This document shows, in pieces, positions 31,557 to 42,846 of a stretch of DNA of 64,000 nucleotides. The notes beneath the pieces were generated by a model that was not told the DNA's origin, did no database searches, and worked only from the letters and a program-made list of their open reading frames with translations. The translations under genes were made by a program, and so were the position numbers. The number at the start of each line of letters is the position of its first letter. Position 1 is the stretch's first letter. Source of the DNA: Adenophora triphylla var. japonica (lineage: Eukaryota > Streptophyta > Magnoliopsida > Asterales > Campanulaceae); NCBI GenBank assembly GCA_022495995.1, contig JAFEMH010001237.1, forward strand, positions 434,001 to 498,000, written 5' to 3'.

Positions 31557-31647
31557 TATTAAAATACTCCTCCGTGGAGATAAAAAAACTGGACACAAGA
31601 ATAAGAAAAAGTAGCAGAGAAAATTAATGGGAGAAAGGTGTTTGAGT

Positions 31648-32107
31648 TGATGAAGGCGAAACGGATAATTCGGTCGGGTCCGACCCGTCAACCAACGGAT
31701 AAACGGACAAACGGGCTTAATTCGGCCCGTTCATTTTGAGATGGTGAGGCCCACCCGTATAGCCCGGATTTAAGGATCCACGGGCCAAACAGATTTTACC
31801 CTTTTTTTTTTTAAATCTGAAAATGCTTGACCAAAATGCCACTCCAACGAATATATTAACGAATATATATGGAGACATTAAGGTCATTTCACAAAAAAAA
31901 TCAAAAAAGGGGCCAAACAGACTTGGGTCAAACGGGCTTTGGAAGCCCGCGAGCTAAGTCCGACCCGTCCCCATATAATACAAACAACCCTGTACCGTAT
32001 ATATCACGAGCCGGACGACGGACTTGCCCACGGACCAAGGGTAAAACGAGCCACGGGCAAAAAAAAAAAAATCACGGGCCTAAGCCCATTTTGGCCTTCA
32101 TTCATCA
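31648..32107 (+). mobile_element. hAT-type miniature element, second copy
   Basis: It starts TGATGAAGGCG and ends CCTTCATTCATCA, flanked by a perfect 8-bp duplication GTTTGAGT (31640-31647 and 32108-32115). It is homologous in inverse orientation to the element inside the UGT gene (shared aagcccattttggcc, cgggctttggaagcccgcg). Its middle contains plain AT-rich sequence. Copy B of the flanking repeat has the empty site. Confidence 0.85.
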
Positions 32108-32469
32108 GTTTGAGTCAATGAGTTTCTTCTCTCTCCCTAACTAGTATAACTAACAGGCCTATAAATAAATAACAAAAGTATATGGTGATGGGAAAAGAGG
32201 AGATTAGAACTTGTGAATTACTTGTGAATTACTCAAGATTACCAAAATAGAAGTTATATGGACAAGATTTTGCAAAATGTAAACATAATATTTAAGAGTA
32301 TTTAAGATATTAACGTGATAGTTCTGATACTTTAGCTTTTTATCCAAATTACGAGTATACTAAACGCCCATTATTCGGGCCGACCCAACTATGAGGGAAA
32401 TGAGGCGGTCGCCTACGCTCCAGAATTTGGTTCAGTTTAAAGGGTCCCAAATTTCTTGTTTTATTATAT

Positions 32470-32702
32470 ATTTTTTCCGTTTCTAAAAGTTTGTCATATT
32501 TAACTTTTTTGTTGAACTTTGACCACAAATTTATGAGAGATTAATCATGTTCATGAAATTCTAAAAGTTATTGTTGATAATATTATTAATGGTGAATCAA
32601 TAGAAATTTTTAAAATTTCATGAACATAATTAAATTGTCATATATTTGTGATCAAAGTTCAACTAAAAAGTCAAATGGGACAAACTTTTAAGACGGAGGG
32701 AG
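32470..32702. mobile_element. Diverged MITE
   Basis: The left end is degenerate (ttttttccgtttctaaaagtttgtc) and pairs with the right end gacaaacttttaagacggagggag. The interior has complementary arms around a short middle. Confidence 0.6.
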
Positions 32703-33377
32703 TATTTAATAAGTTTCAAGTTTTTTAACATAGGAAACTCAGTTCTCCCCGCTGGTAAAGGATATTGTTTAGAATCCGATCCGCCCAAATTCGAATATCT
32801 TACAGAGTTGTAACTTGTATATTTTATTTTTTCTCACTGCAATTGTCCCAATATGAGCTTCTCAACCCAAAACCAGCATCACAAGGAATTATCTGCGAAC
32901 CGATTAATTACTTTCTTTTTTCCTTAATTAAAACTACTACATTCATTTCAAAATAAATGACATTTTTTATCTCAAAATAAATGACTACTTTTTTTTAATT
33001 ATCAATAAAATTTATTTTAATATTTTCTTGATTTCTTGGCAATTATATCAACTCAATTTAATTATCAACCACAATTGTCCAAACCCAAATCACCCAATCA
33101 AGTTTAGTATTCAATTTAGTATCCAACTTTTTAAGATTATTTCTTTCAAAAAAATTATTTAAGATTATTAAAACCTAAAAAAAATATGACAATAGATGTC
33201 TCTAAAAGAAAAGGAAAGACCGGAGAGGAGACGGAAAGATGGAAAGAGAACGCCACACTGCAATATTGCCCGTAAAGAAACTAAGGGGTATCGATCGAAT
33301 AGTTTGTCTAGGGCCCCAAAATGAACAGGACCTGTCCGCCATAATCCAAAAGTGATTTCAAGCATCAGTTAACAAAG
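32703..33377. other. AT-rich noncoding stretch
   Basis: No gene was seen. It contains imperfect MITE-like words (32938-33010, aaataaatgac repeated) and ends just before the copia LTR. Confidence 0.5.
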
Positions 33378-33641
33378 TGTTGGAGTTATGTTAAAGGTGA
33401 TGATAAAGAAGAATGGAGTTAAGTTGTAATTAGTTTCTTGTATAGGGTCACTTTTGTAAATAATGTGCATGTTGTTATTGTTAGTTAGTTAGTTATACAA
33501 TTAGATTGTTTTAACAAGAGTTGGTTAGAGACTTGTATATATGTGTGTAGTTGCTATATAAGAATGGTAATCAAATGAATGAGAATCAAAGAAGTTCTCA
33601 CTCTCTCTCTCTATTGTTATTCAATTGCTCCTTTTGAGTTC
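33378..33641 (+). repeat. 5' LTR of the outer Ty1-copia element, first part
   Basis: It starts TGTTGGAGTTATG and has typical short copia LTR features (gttagttagttat, tatataagaatgg, a CT tract). It is cut at 33641 by insertion of the second copia element. The remainder (about 30 bp to ttcaca) lies at 47068-47097. Total LTR length is about 294 bp. Confidence 0.75.
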
Positions 33642-34805
33642 TGTTAGTAAAAAGTAACTGAATTCGAAAAAGCTTTCTTTAAGAAAATAACTGAAAATAA
33701 ATAAAATTGAAAAAATAAAATAAAATCAGAAAATTAAATTAAATCGGGACGGAGGAAAATTGAGGCTTGTGTTTGACACAATCTCCGTAAGAAGTAATTG
33801 TCCCGCACTGGTGCTAACGGTTACGACAATCTTCTCGTAAGATGCAACGACTTTAACTGTCGTTAATAGGAGCACTCCAAATTAACGATTTCGGCGAACA
33901 AATCTGAGTATTTGAAACTTCTGGACTTGAAGAAAATTTATGCTTCAAGATACTCTCTCTCTAACTTGCTAATGATAGTTGGATGACTGAAAAAAAATTC
34001 ACTATCCTGAGGGGGCTATTAATAGTTTTCCAAGAGTTCTGGTGACTATTCTATAAAGAGTCACAATTCTGCCCAGATCAATCTTGGCCATCGGATCGCA
34101 CCTGATAGAGGAACCAGATTCAGCGAACCGGCTCCGATCCAGTGTGAACGGGTGTAACACTCATTCGCTCCAACATGCACCTGGTCTGTACCCATACACG
34201 AATGGGTACGGATCCTATCCAGAGACCCAAGGCCCACGAACATACACAACCAGCCGCCCAATACACGGCCCACTTCACCTGGGTAGCCCAGACCTTAACC
34301 AGCAACACGCATGGGCCGAACCACCTCTAGCCGACCCAATGCAAGAACCGAACCAAACCGGCTGAAGCACTCGAGCCATGGACTTTGGAAATTTCTCAAA
34401 AGTTGAAGGCTCCACAGCTCCTAGCGACGATGCGCACGTGCGAAGTGCAAAGTGTGCGCCTCAAAAGTGCCCAATGCGACCTTCGCGCGCTTCGCGGTTG
34501 TGGTCCAATTTGAGCTAGTCCAAAACTAGCACAATTGGGCCACTCCTTGCATAGTTGGCCCATGAACCACTAGGTTGCATGGTAGGAGAATAACACTTGA
34601 TTGTTACCTCCTTGAAGTGGATGCGTTTATAAACTCAACTACTTTTTGATTTCTAGCCAATGTGAGATATGACTTTCCATATTCACAAACTCTTCATGAA
34701 CCCATTTCAAATTACATACTTTGAGCATTAATTTCTCATTCACCACAATTTGGTTTTAAGAGAATTAATACATCTCATTAATCTACTCCGAATGTAGATT
34801 ATAAA

Positions 34806-35428
34806 TGTTGTGGCCAGATTTTCCACATGTTGACATCCTCAGTTGTTCCTGCATGTCAAGATGATTCCCTGTAAGTTACGCATAATTTATTTTTATGTTT
34901 AACTAACCACTATTTATTTATAGCTATTATAGAGGTATTTTTGGGATCATTTTTATCAGCACGTGAACCTCTTCCATCCACGCCAAGGAGACCAAGTCAA
35001 AGGACGTTTGAGAGGATAAGAAGATGTGCCGAGATTATAGGGATTTTTGTTATTTTCTTGTTAGTCTTTACTATTAATAGGGGATATGGAGAATCACAAA
35101 CACACACTCTCACACTCAGATACACATTCTCACACGTACACTGAACACACTCTCGTTGTAATCTCCATAGCTCTCCATCATCTTGTAACCGAGTAATACT
35201 TAGTGAATTTTTTGGTAGGGAAGGTGACCTAACCTCCCAAGGTTTTATGCCGGCGAGATCATTTGACTCAAGGGCTTTCCTCGTTATATTGTTGTGTCCT
35301 TGATTGTGTTTCTTCATTTTAGCATCCGTTTGTTCCATTTAATCAAATTCCAAAGTCCCCTCCTTATTATTAAATCCATACACTTTCATAAGTCAAGATT
35401 CGACATTATTGTTTTTTCTACCAAAACA
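34806..35428 (+). repeat. 5' LTR of the Tat element
   Basis: It starts TGTTGTGGCCAG and ends TACCAAAACA. It differs from the 3' LTR at only a small number of positions (for example ccgagatt/acgagatt), so insertion was recent relative to the host copia element. It contains a cacacacactctcacactc tract. Confidence 0.9.
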
Positions 35429-35431
35429 ATT

Positions 35432-35448
35432 TGGCGCCCACCGAGGGG
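35432..35448 (+). promoter_or_regulatory. Primer binding site, tRNA-Lys
   Basis: TGGCGCCCACCGAGGGG, three bases after the LTR, is complementary to the 3' end of plant tRNA-Lys (…CCCCACGGTGGGCG plus CCA) with one mismatch. This primer is usual for non-Ogre Tat elements. Confidence 0.8.
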
Positions 35449-35494
35449 CCACTTGGTCTATTGATTATTTGGATCATTTCCGGAAAAGTCCATC

Positions 35495-36908
35495 ATGTCA
35501 ACCAACCCTAATGTTGCTGCCGCTGGCAAAGGTGCCGCCGTGACCCCGTCATCCGGAGACAAGACAACCTTATTGCCACCACATCCTCAATCAAAACCTT
35601 CGATGATGCTGCCCTCGCCATCATCCCACAAGGCAGGATCTTCCATTGTGAACGATGGCATTCGGAGCGCATTGACTATGCTGAATCAGAGGCTGGACAA
35701 CCAGGACAGTAATTCAAAGTTGTTGGCAAATGCTATGATCAAGATGTAACAAGACCAGAAGTTCATTGCGTCGCAGCTCAGTAACATCTCGCCATTGCGC
35801 CCAAGGAACATCAGCTTCGAGACCAGTGGAGGATCCCCGTTTCAGAATGAGTTCATCCCAAATGATGTCGACATCTTAAAAAGTCGACATCTTAAAAAAG
35901 TCGACATCTTCAATGAAGTCGACATCTTCAATGAAGTCGACATCTTTATCCAGTGACATCTTGCTGACACCACCCCCGACAGGATTCACCTCTTACTGAC
36001 AACACCGTTGTTACCTCGACTGTAGACAACACTGGTTTGCTTAATAATCTTTTTAATAATAATGCTTTCAATCATATTCCTGCGGCTGACCCTTTTGCAC
36101 GTAATCCGTTAGCCAAGCAGATGCAGGACCTTAGAGAGCTGATAATGAATGTACCAGGCGTCCAATCCAACAAGTCTCGTTGAATTGTTATAATCAATCT
36201 CAGTTTGTCCCAGCCATCGCAAATGTTGACATCCCGAAGCGTTTCAGTGTTCCTTCCATGAAGCTCTACGACGGCAGGGGATTTGGGTTGACCTTGGTTG
36301 GACCAGCTCTTAAGTGGTTGATTAGGCAGCCCCTAGGCTCAATTGGTTCCTTTGCCCAACTTATCAACATGTTCTATAATCAATTCTCATGCAGTCAACA
36401 ATTTGAGAAGTTGACAAGTGATCTCTACAATGTGACCCGACAGCCTACTGAGACCCTGAAAGAATATGTCCACCGGTTCAATAGAGAAGTTCTGGAAATT
36501 CCCAATCATGACATGTCGACAGCCGCAAAAGCATTCAAGATGGGGCTGAAAAAGGATTCGCAATATTATCAAGATTTGGTGATGACCCCTTGTAAGCGGT
36601 TGGAAGAGGTCAGAAGCAGGGTCCTAAGGTTCATAAGGTTGAAGGAAGATAAGTTACGGAGGTCGAAGTCTTCAAGCAAGATGTCTACATATGGCAACCC
36701 GGACAGGAAGACAGAATCATGTCACTGCAGGAGCAACCGATCCAATCCTTATCCAAGAATTGATAACAACAAAATTAATTCAATCGAGGGTGAGGACGAA
36801 GATAATGATAGTGTGCCTAATATTTCTGATTATTGCTTTTCTGTCGACATTTCAGGTGCACTTTATGCAATGGGCAAACTGGGAGACAAAGCGAGGTGGC
36901 CGAAGTAG
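35495..36908 (+). pseudogene. Gag of the Tat element, broken
   Basis: The N-terminal part starts at 35495 (MSTNPNVAAAGKG), with a stop at 35747. The core gag domain lies at 36180-36620 (LVGPALKWLIRQPLGSI, QLINMFYNQF, ETLKEYVHRFN), matching the retrotransposon gag fold. Between them is a run of gtcgacatctt repeats (35866-35955) and a frame break. It ends at TAG 36906. It would form the particle shell; it is not functional. Confidence 0.8.
35866..35956 (+). repeat. gtcgacatctt minisatellite in gag
   Basis: Five or six tandem units of 15-18 bp, each gtcgacatctt followed by aaaa or caatga. The expansion lies in the disordered part of gag and helps to break the frame. Confidence 0.9.
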
Positions 36909-37234
36909 ACAGAAAGATCTACGGGAAGGCGTGATAAGTCAAAGTTGTGTGCCTTCCATGAAGACTTTGGGAATATCATAGAGGATTGTATTGCGATAAG
37001 AAAATCAGCTACCTGCTCTCGAAGGGACATCTCAAGGAGTTGCTTGGTTCCAGAAAGAAGAAGACCGAGAATGCGGAGGTTCCACCTGAAGTCGAATGAC
37101 CAGTCCCTCCTCTAGCATCAACAAAAGTCATCAATTTCATCAGTGGTGGGTTAGAAATTTGTGGCACTTCCTATTTTGCTACAAAGCGACACGCCAAGGA
37201 GTCAAAGGGGGAGAAGCCAAAAAGACCATCCAGG

Positions 37235-39660
37235 ATGTCGACATCCTACCAGGAACCAGTCACCTTTGATGAGAGTGATCGAGACAACTTGCTGGAACCT
37301 CACCATGATGGCCTAGAGCCATCTGATCAAGAGGACACCGCCTTCATAACACCCACAGGTATCTATTATTATATTGCTATGTCTTTTGGACTAAAAAATG
37401 CAGGTGCAACATACCATAGGCTCATGAATAAAATGTTCAGAGATCAGATTGGGGACACAATGGAGGTATATATCAACGATATGGTAGTGAAATCCAAGAA
37501 AGATGTAGATCACATAAGCCACATATCTCAAGCCTTCGACATCTTGGATTATTTCAATATGAAACTTAATCCAGCAAAATGCAATTTTGGTATGAAGGCA
37601 GGAAAGTTTTTGGGCTATATGGTAACTAAAAGGGGAATTGAAGCCGCCCCAGAACAGATTCGTGCCATTGTCAACCTGTCGTCATCTCAATCCGTCAAAG
37701 ACGTCCAGAGATTGACAGGAAAGATTGCTGCACTCACCAGGTTCATCTCAAAATCTTCTGATCGATGCAAGCCTTTCTATGACATCCTAAGAAAGAATAA
37801 GAAGTTCCAGTGGGAAGATCAGCATGAACAAGCCTTTCAGGAGCTCAAAAGTTATCTGTCGACACCTCCATTATTGGCCAAACCTCAGGAGGGCGATCAT
37901 CTTTTCATCTATCTAGCAGTGTCAGAAAGCGATGTAAGTGCAGTCCTGGTGACAGAGTGAGATGGTATTCAGCAACCCATCTACTATATAAGTAAGAAAC
38001 TTTTAGATGCGGAGACCTGGTATTCTCATTTACAAAAGTTAATTTTGGCTTTGATAACTTCATCTATTAAATTAAGACACTATTTTGAAACACATACTAT
38101 AATTGTGCGTACTAACTATCCTATTAAGAATGTTATGAGAAAACCAGAGATGTCAGGTCGAATGGCTAAGTGGTCCATACAATTAAGCACTTACAACATC
38201 AAATATGAGCCCAGAACAGCAATACAGTCTCAAGCTCTAGCTGATTTTATGGCTGACTTTAGTCCAACCATGCAACAAGAAGTAGAGATGGAGGTTCAGC
38301 AACTTCAAGATGATGACATCCTGAAGATCTGGACTCTCTACACATATGGTACTTCTAACATGAGAGGTACAGGTCTTGGTGTTGTACTAAAATTGCCACA
38401 AGGGGACATAATACCACAATCCATCAGCTGCAGTTTCAAGGCCACTAATAATGAAGCAGAATACGAGGCATTAATTGCAGGTTTAAAAGCGGCCCAGGAC
38501 CTAGATGTCAAGCATATCCGGGTGTTTATGGATTCTTTGCTAATTGTTAACCATTACAACGGATCCTACATAGCTAAAAATGCAAAGATGACGACATATT
38601 TGGAAATTGCAAAAAAAATTCTGGCGGCCAAATTCAAAACATTTACTTTGGAACAGATTCCACGAGAGGAAAATTCTCAAGGAGATGCTCTGGAAAACTT
38701 AGGTTCAGCCTTCAAAAGCATTTCACAGACAAGCATCCCAATTGTGCATGTTGACATCCCAACAATTGATCATCTTGAGCTGTTCGTTCTAGATGTCGAC
38801 ATACCTTCCCCTCCAGCAGCAACTTCTTGGACAACTCCTATTATCAAGTATCTCTTAGATGATACGATCCCAGCCGAGGAGAAAAATGCTAGAGCCTTCA
38901 GGGTAAGAGTATCTAAGTATTTACTTATTGATAACCTTTTGTTTAGAAAATCTGCTGCAGGTCACTACTTAAGGTGTCTAGAAGCAGATCGAGCCCATCA
39001 GGTTTTGAAAGAGCTGCATGAAGGGCAGTGTGGAAATCATACCGGGGGCAGAAGCCTGTATACCAAGGCCCTAATAATGGGCTATTTTTGGCCCACAATG
39101 CGAAGAGACGCTGCAGAATATGCAAAGAAATGTGACTCCTGTCAGCGACATGGCGACATCCTACATCAACCAGCCGAATTGCTACATCCTATCCTGTCGC
39201 CATGGCCATTTATGATTTGGGGAATGGACATCGTAGGAAAATTACCCAGGGCTCCAGGAGGAAGAGTATTTCTACTAGCCATGATAGGCTATTTTTCTAA
39301 ATTAGTAGAAGCTGAAGCATACGTGCAGGTCCGGGACAAGGAAGTCATCTCATTCATAAAGAGAAACATATTCAGCAGGCTTGGGATACCTTCGGAGATA
39401 ATATGTAATAACGGCTCCCAGTTCATTAGTAGGAAAACGTAGGATTTCTTGACAAGATGGGGAGTCAAGATGGTGACATCTTCACCTGTTCACCCTCAAG
39501 CGAATGGACAAACAGAATCCAGCAATAAGATTATCATAAACAATCTAAAAAGGAGACTGGACCAAAAGAAAGGAAGATGGGCAGAAGAATTACCATTGGT
39601 CTTATGGGCTGATAGGACGACATCTAAGAAAGGGGGCATATCGATTATCAACTTTGAATG
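37235..39660 (+). pseudogene. Pol of the Tat element: RT, RNase H, second RNase H, integrase
   Basis: The RT C-terminal half (from FITPTG, about 37350) has the polymerase box as YINDM instead of YxDDM. The first RNase H follows after a TGA at 37958. The second RNase H-like domain (about 38330-38700) shows TYGTSN where the family has an Asp, then NNEAEYEALIAGL. Integrase has the zinc motif (H..H..CDSC), WGMDIVG, CNNGSQF where the second catalytic Asp should be, a TAG at 39440, and the Glu in the QTESSNK region. RT N-terminus and protease are deleted. It is inactive. Confidence 0.88.
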
Positions 39661-40582
39661 ACCAGATGATCCCAAGAAGCTGGAATGCCATTCACCTCAA
39701 AAGGTACTTCATTTAAATAATATCTGTCTCCTAATATCCTCATAAACCAGGTATGAATATTCGTTTTTGTTGTCTTTTCATTTCTTCTTGTTTTCTTTCA
39801 TGATTATTTAAAAACAAAATGTCACTAACACGACCTGCGGAGGGGCGTCAACAAAGTGGACGCCCATCTCTAACATATCTCTGTCTTGTAAGATGTTGAC
39901 ATACAAAAGTGGGGACATATCAAAGTGCTCAAGTCAAAGTGACAACGAAATCTCCTCCGTTAGAGACTGACCATCTCTTCTAAAGTTAAGGTACACAATC
40001 CCTTCTAAGTTTAAAGAGTTAATTACCTCTTTCTCCGAAAGTTAGGTTTCTACACCTTCGCCTGGAGCGCACGATATCTCTTTGATTGAGGTGTGGGGTG
40101 GGCCTATATGAGTAAAATTGTATAGCTTACCCATCTCCACTCAATCTAATGATTGATCTTAAGCATGATTCAATTGGTTATGGCATATTCCTGTCATCTT
40201 AAGTACATCCGGTTATGACATTCTCATGTCTTCACTCGAAAACAAAAATATGTCATTTTATTATGTCAACATCCTATGATAATACTTTAGCATCAGGGAT
40301 CAAAGCATGACATGCACAGAAGTTACTAACAAAAGTTTTTTCTAAACACTAAGATACTAAATACCATTAAGACTACCATAAAACGTTTCCAAATTCAATT
40401 GGCCCGCTCCAACATCCAAACAACATAAAACTAAAAACAAAGTGTTGAACCAACCCAACACTTGAAATAAATTGTCTTCGATCCTTATGGACCAGGAACA
40501 TACCAAAATAAAATTTTCTTTGGGACTCAGCCCTCGAAATCATCATCAAACAAAACAACTTGAAAAACCAATTTGAATTTTT
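39661..40582 (+). other. 3' untranslated region of the Tat element
   Basis: No sense-strand gene is seen after integrase. Repeated ttgacat words occur and there is no recognisable domain. Confidence 0.5.
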
Positions 40583-41420
40583 TCTTCACTTAGCTTCTGC
40601 TGCAGGTGTTGCCGAGCGAGTTTTGCCTTCCTCATCCTTCTTCTCTCCTTCTTCTTCAACCGTCGTATCCTTAGGGTTAGATGACGCCTCTCCTTCATCC
40701 ACTTTTTCATCCAACAAATTCTTCAATTTTGCATACTCGTTCTCAACCTTCCAAACCTTAGATTTTCCATCTTTATGTTCTTCCATCATCTTGATTTTGA
40801 TCTTCAAAATGGCTTTGGCAGCAGCCAACTTCCAGGATTCCCTTACTTCATTTATTTCTTTCTGATAGTCACCCTTAATAAAAGCCAGATTACTAACAAC
40901 ACCTTCACTGTCTTCTTCTGTTCCTCTAAACTTCTTCTCCTAACCAACAACTTCCTTCTTAGCCTGAGCCATATCACTCTTAGCGCTCTTTTTGATTTGC
41001 TCATTGATCTTAGCCATATCTTCCACTTGGGACTCCAAACATCCCATTGTCTGTCAAGAAAACACCATAAGTTCCAAATTAGCAAATAATAGAGCTATGG
41101 AACAGTTAGAACAGTCTAGTAACATCTTACATTGGTTACTAATCCTAGAAGCTTCTTTTTCACCTCTCCTGCCTTCAAACCTTCAAAAATATCCACACCA
41201 CAACTTCGATAGCCTCACTCTCTGCAGCATTCCTCTTCTTTACCCTTGAATCAATGCCAGCACTTTCACCCATTTGGACTTGTTTCTTTGGGACAATTGG
41301 TGGCCTAACATCAGACTTAGCAGGAGAAGTACCAACAAGAGCTTCCAAATCTTCCAGATCAAGGTCTGAGCCTGAAGCAACTGGCTTTGAAACTAAAGAG
41401 AAAGTTTAAGCATTGAGGAA
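40583..41420 (-). pseudogene. Antisense ORF of the Tat element
   Basis: Minus-strand coding sequence lies between integrase and the 3' LTR. Exon-like block 1 is at about 41420-41170 (DLDLEDLEALVGTSPAKSD, then KKQVQMGESAGID). Block 2 follows an acceptor (ttcttgacag) at about 41052 and runs from MGCLESQVEDMAKINEQ to AATPAAEAK-like residues at 40586, with a TAG near 40943. It is Lys/Glu-rich and predicted coiled coil. Antisense genes at this position are known from Tat elements; their role is unclear. Here it is degraded. Confidence 0.7.
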
Positions 41421-41610
41421 AAGGAAGATTAACAGGAATCGAAAGACAGGGTAAACTATTCTTACCTGTTGACATTTTGAGAGATGACGACGGCTTGACT
41501 TCTTCTTGATTTCCTTCACCACCGAATGCTGTCAAATCATGTCCGCCAGTTACTCGGAGTCTGGAAACTTACCTCTTCGTATTCCGCGAAGTGATAAGTT
41601 TGGGGGCAAT

Positions 41611-42233
41611 TTTTGTGGCCAGATTTTCCACATGTTGACATCCTCAGTTGTTCCTGCATGTCAAGATGATTCCCTGTAAGTTACGCATAATTTATTTTTA
41701 TGTTTAACTAACCACTCTTTATTTACATCTATTATAGAGGTATTTTTGGGATCACTATTATCAGCACGTGAACCTCTTCCATCCACGCCAATGAGACCAA
41801 GTCAAAGGACGTTTGAGAGGATAAGAAGATGTGACGAGATTATAGGGATTTTTGTTATTTTCTTGTTAGTCTTTACTATTAATAGGGGATATGTAGAATC
41901 ACAAACACACACTCTCACACTCAGATACACATTCTCACACGTACACTGAACAAACTCTCATTGTAATCTCCATAGCTCTCCATCATCTTGTAACCGAGTA
42001 ATACTTAGTGAATTTTTTAGTAAGGAAGGTGACCTAACCTCCCGAGGTTTTATGCCGGCGAGATCATTTGACTCAAGGGCTTTCCTCGTTATATTGTTGT
42101 GTCCTTGATTGTGTTTCTTCATTTTAGCATCCGTTTGTTCCATTTAATCAAATTCCAAAGTCCCCTCCTTATTATTAAATCCATACACTTTCATAAGTCA
42201 AGATTCGACATTATTGTTTTTTCTACCAAAACA
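41611..42233 (+). repeat. 3' LTR of the Tat element
   Basis: The same length and sequence as the 5' LTR with a few substitutions; the second base is changed (TT instead of TG). The preceding purine-rich gtttgggggcaa (41598-41609) is the probable polypurine tract. Confidence 0.9.
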
Positions 42234-42331
42234 ATAAATATGTAATTTATTTTTTCATTTACGCAAAATTAAAATACATTTAAAGTTGGTCAAAACTTGG
42301 TCAAACCTATATTTAAATCAAATTTCCAACA

Positions 42332-42846
42332 ATCCCCCACATGAATGACAATAATGCATGTATGCAGATCCGTCCAAAAGTTTCCGCGAACTATTATTGC
42401 ATCGAGATAGGTAGCTTATGGCCTTGAACCTCCCCTAGTGAGATACTATCGGATATACTAGCCATTCAGTAGCGCGATGCTTTGAACTGATGACTGTATA
42501 ATGTATACCATGACAATAGTACTCACACAATAATAGCTCTAATACTATTTGTTCTCACGTTATGTCCATTTCGTCCCTGGATCGTATCTCATTCATAAGT
42601 GTTCCATGTAGAAGCGGCCTTATTACTTCTCACTTATATATGTGATTCTACTATAAAGAGTATCCTGCTATACCCCACCACGTAGGTATAGGAATCATTA
42701 AAAGTTTCCTCAACTTAACCTCACCACTGCTGCAGGTGCACACACTTGGATGTTCTGGGAATGAGTATATAACAGGTTCCAAGTGTTTCTACTGAACATC
42801 ATAACTTAGTTTTCTCATTGAACCAAGGGCATGAGATCTCCAATTC
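42332..42846 (-). other. 3' untranslated region of the inner copia element
   Basis: The stretch between the pol stop and the 3' LTR, with the purine tract (minus strand gtgggggatt) next to the LTR. No gene was seen. Confidence 0.6.

Larger units (their letters stand above)
31203..32250. repeat. Copy C of the dispersed repeat, with two insertions
   Basis: 31203-31308 matches 60-170, 31575-31647 matches 175-230, and 32108-32200 matches 2345-2400 plus 2671-2700. It is interrupted by a MITE (31312-31556) and a hAT-type element (31648-32107). Copies A and B are empty at one or the other site. Confidence 0.65.
34806..42233 (+). mobile_element. Tat-lineage Ty3 retrotransposon, full-length ends
   Basis: Two 623-bp LTRs (34806-35428 and 41611-42233) are flanked by ATAAA (34801-34805 and 42234-42238). 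The site is continuous in the other copia LTR (about 46970), confirming the target duplication. Order: primer site, gag, RT, RNase H, second RNase H-like domain, integrase, then about 2 kb with an antisense ORF. The second RNase H and the antisense ORF mark the Tat lineage. The protease and first half of RT are deleted, and several stops occur. Confidence 0.92.

Noticed and set aside
34084..34365. 93-codon frame in the copia LTR
   Set aside because: The same frame-like text recurs in the other LTR with changes that break it; it is LTR sequence.
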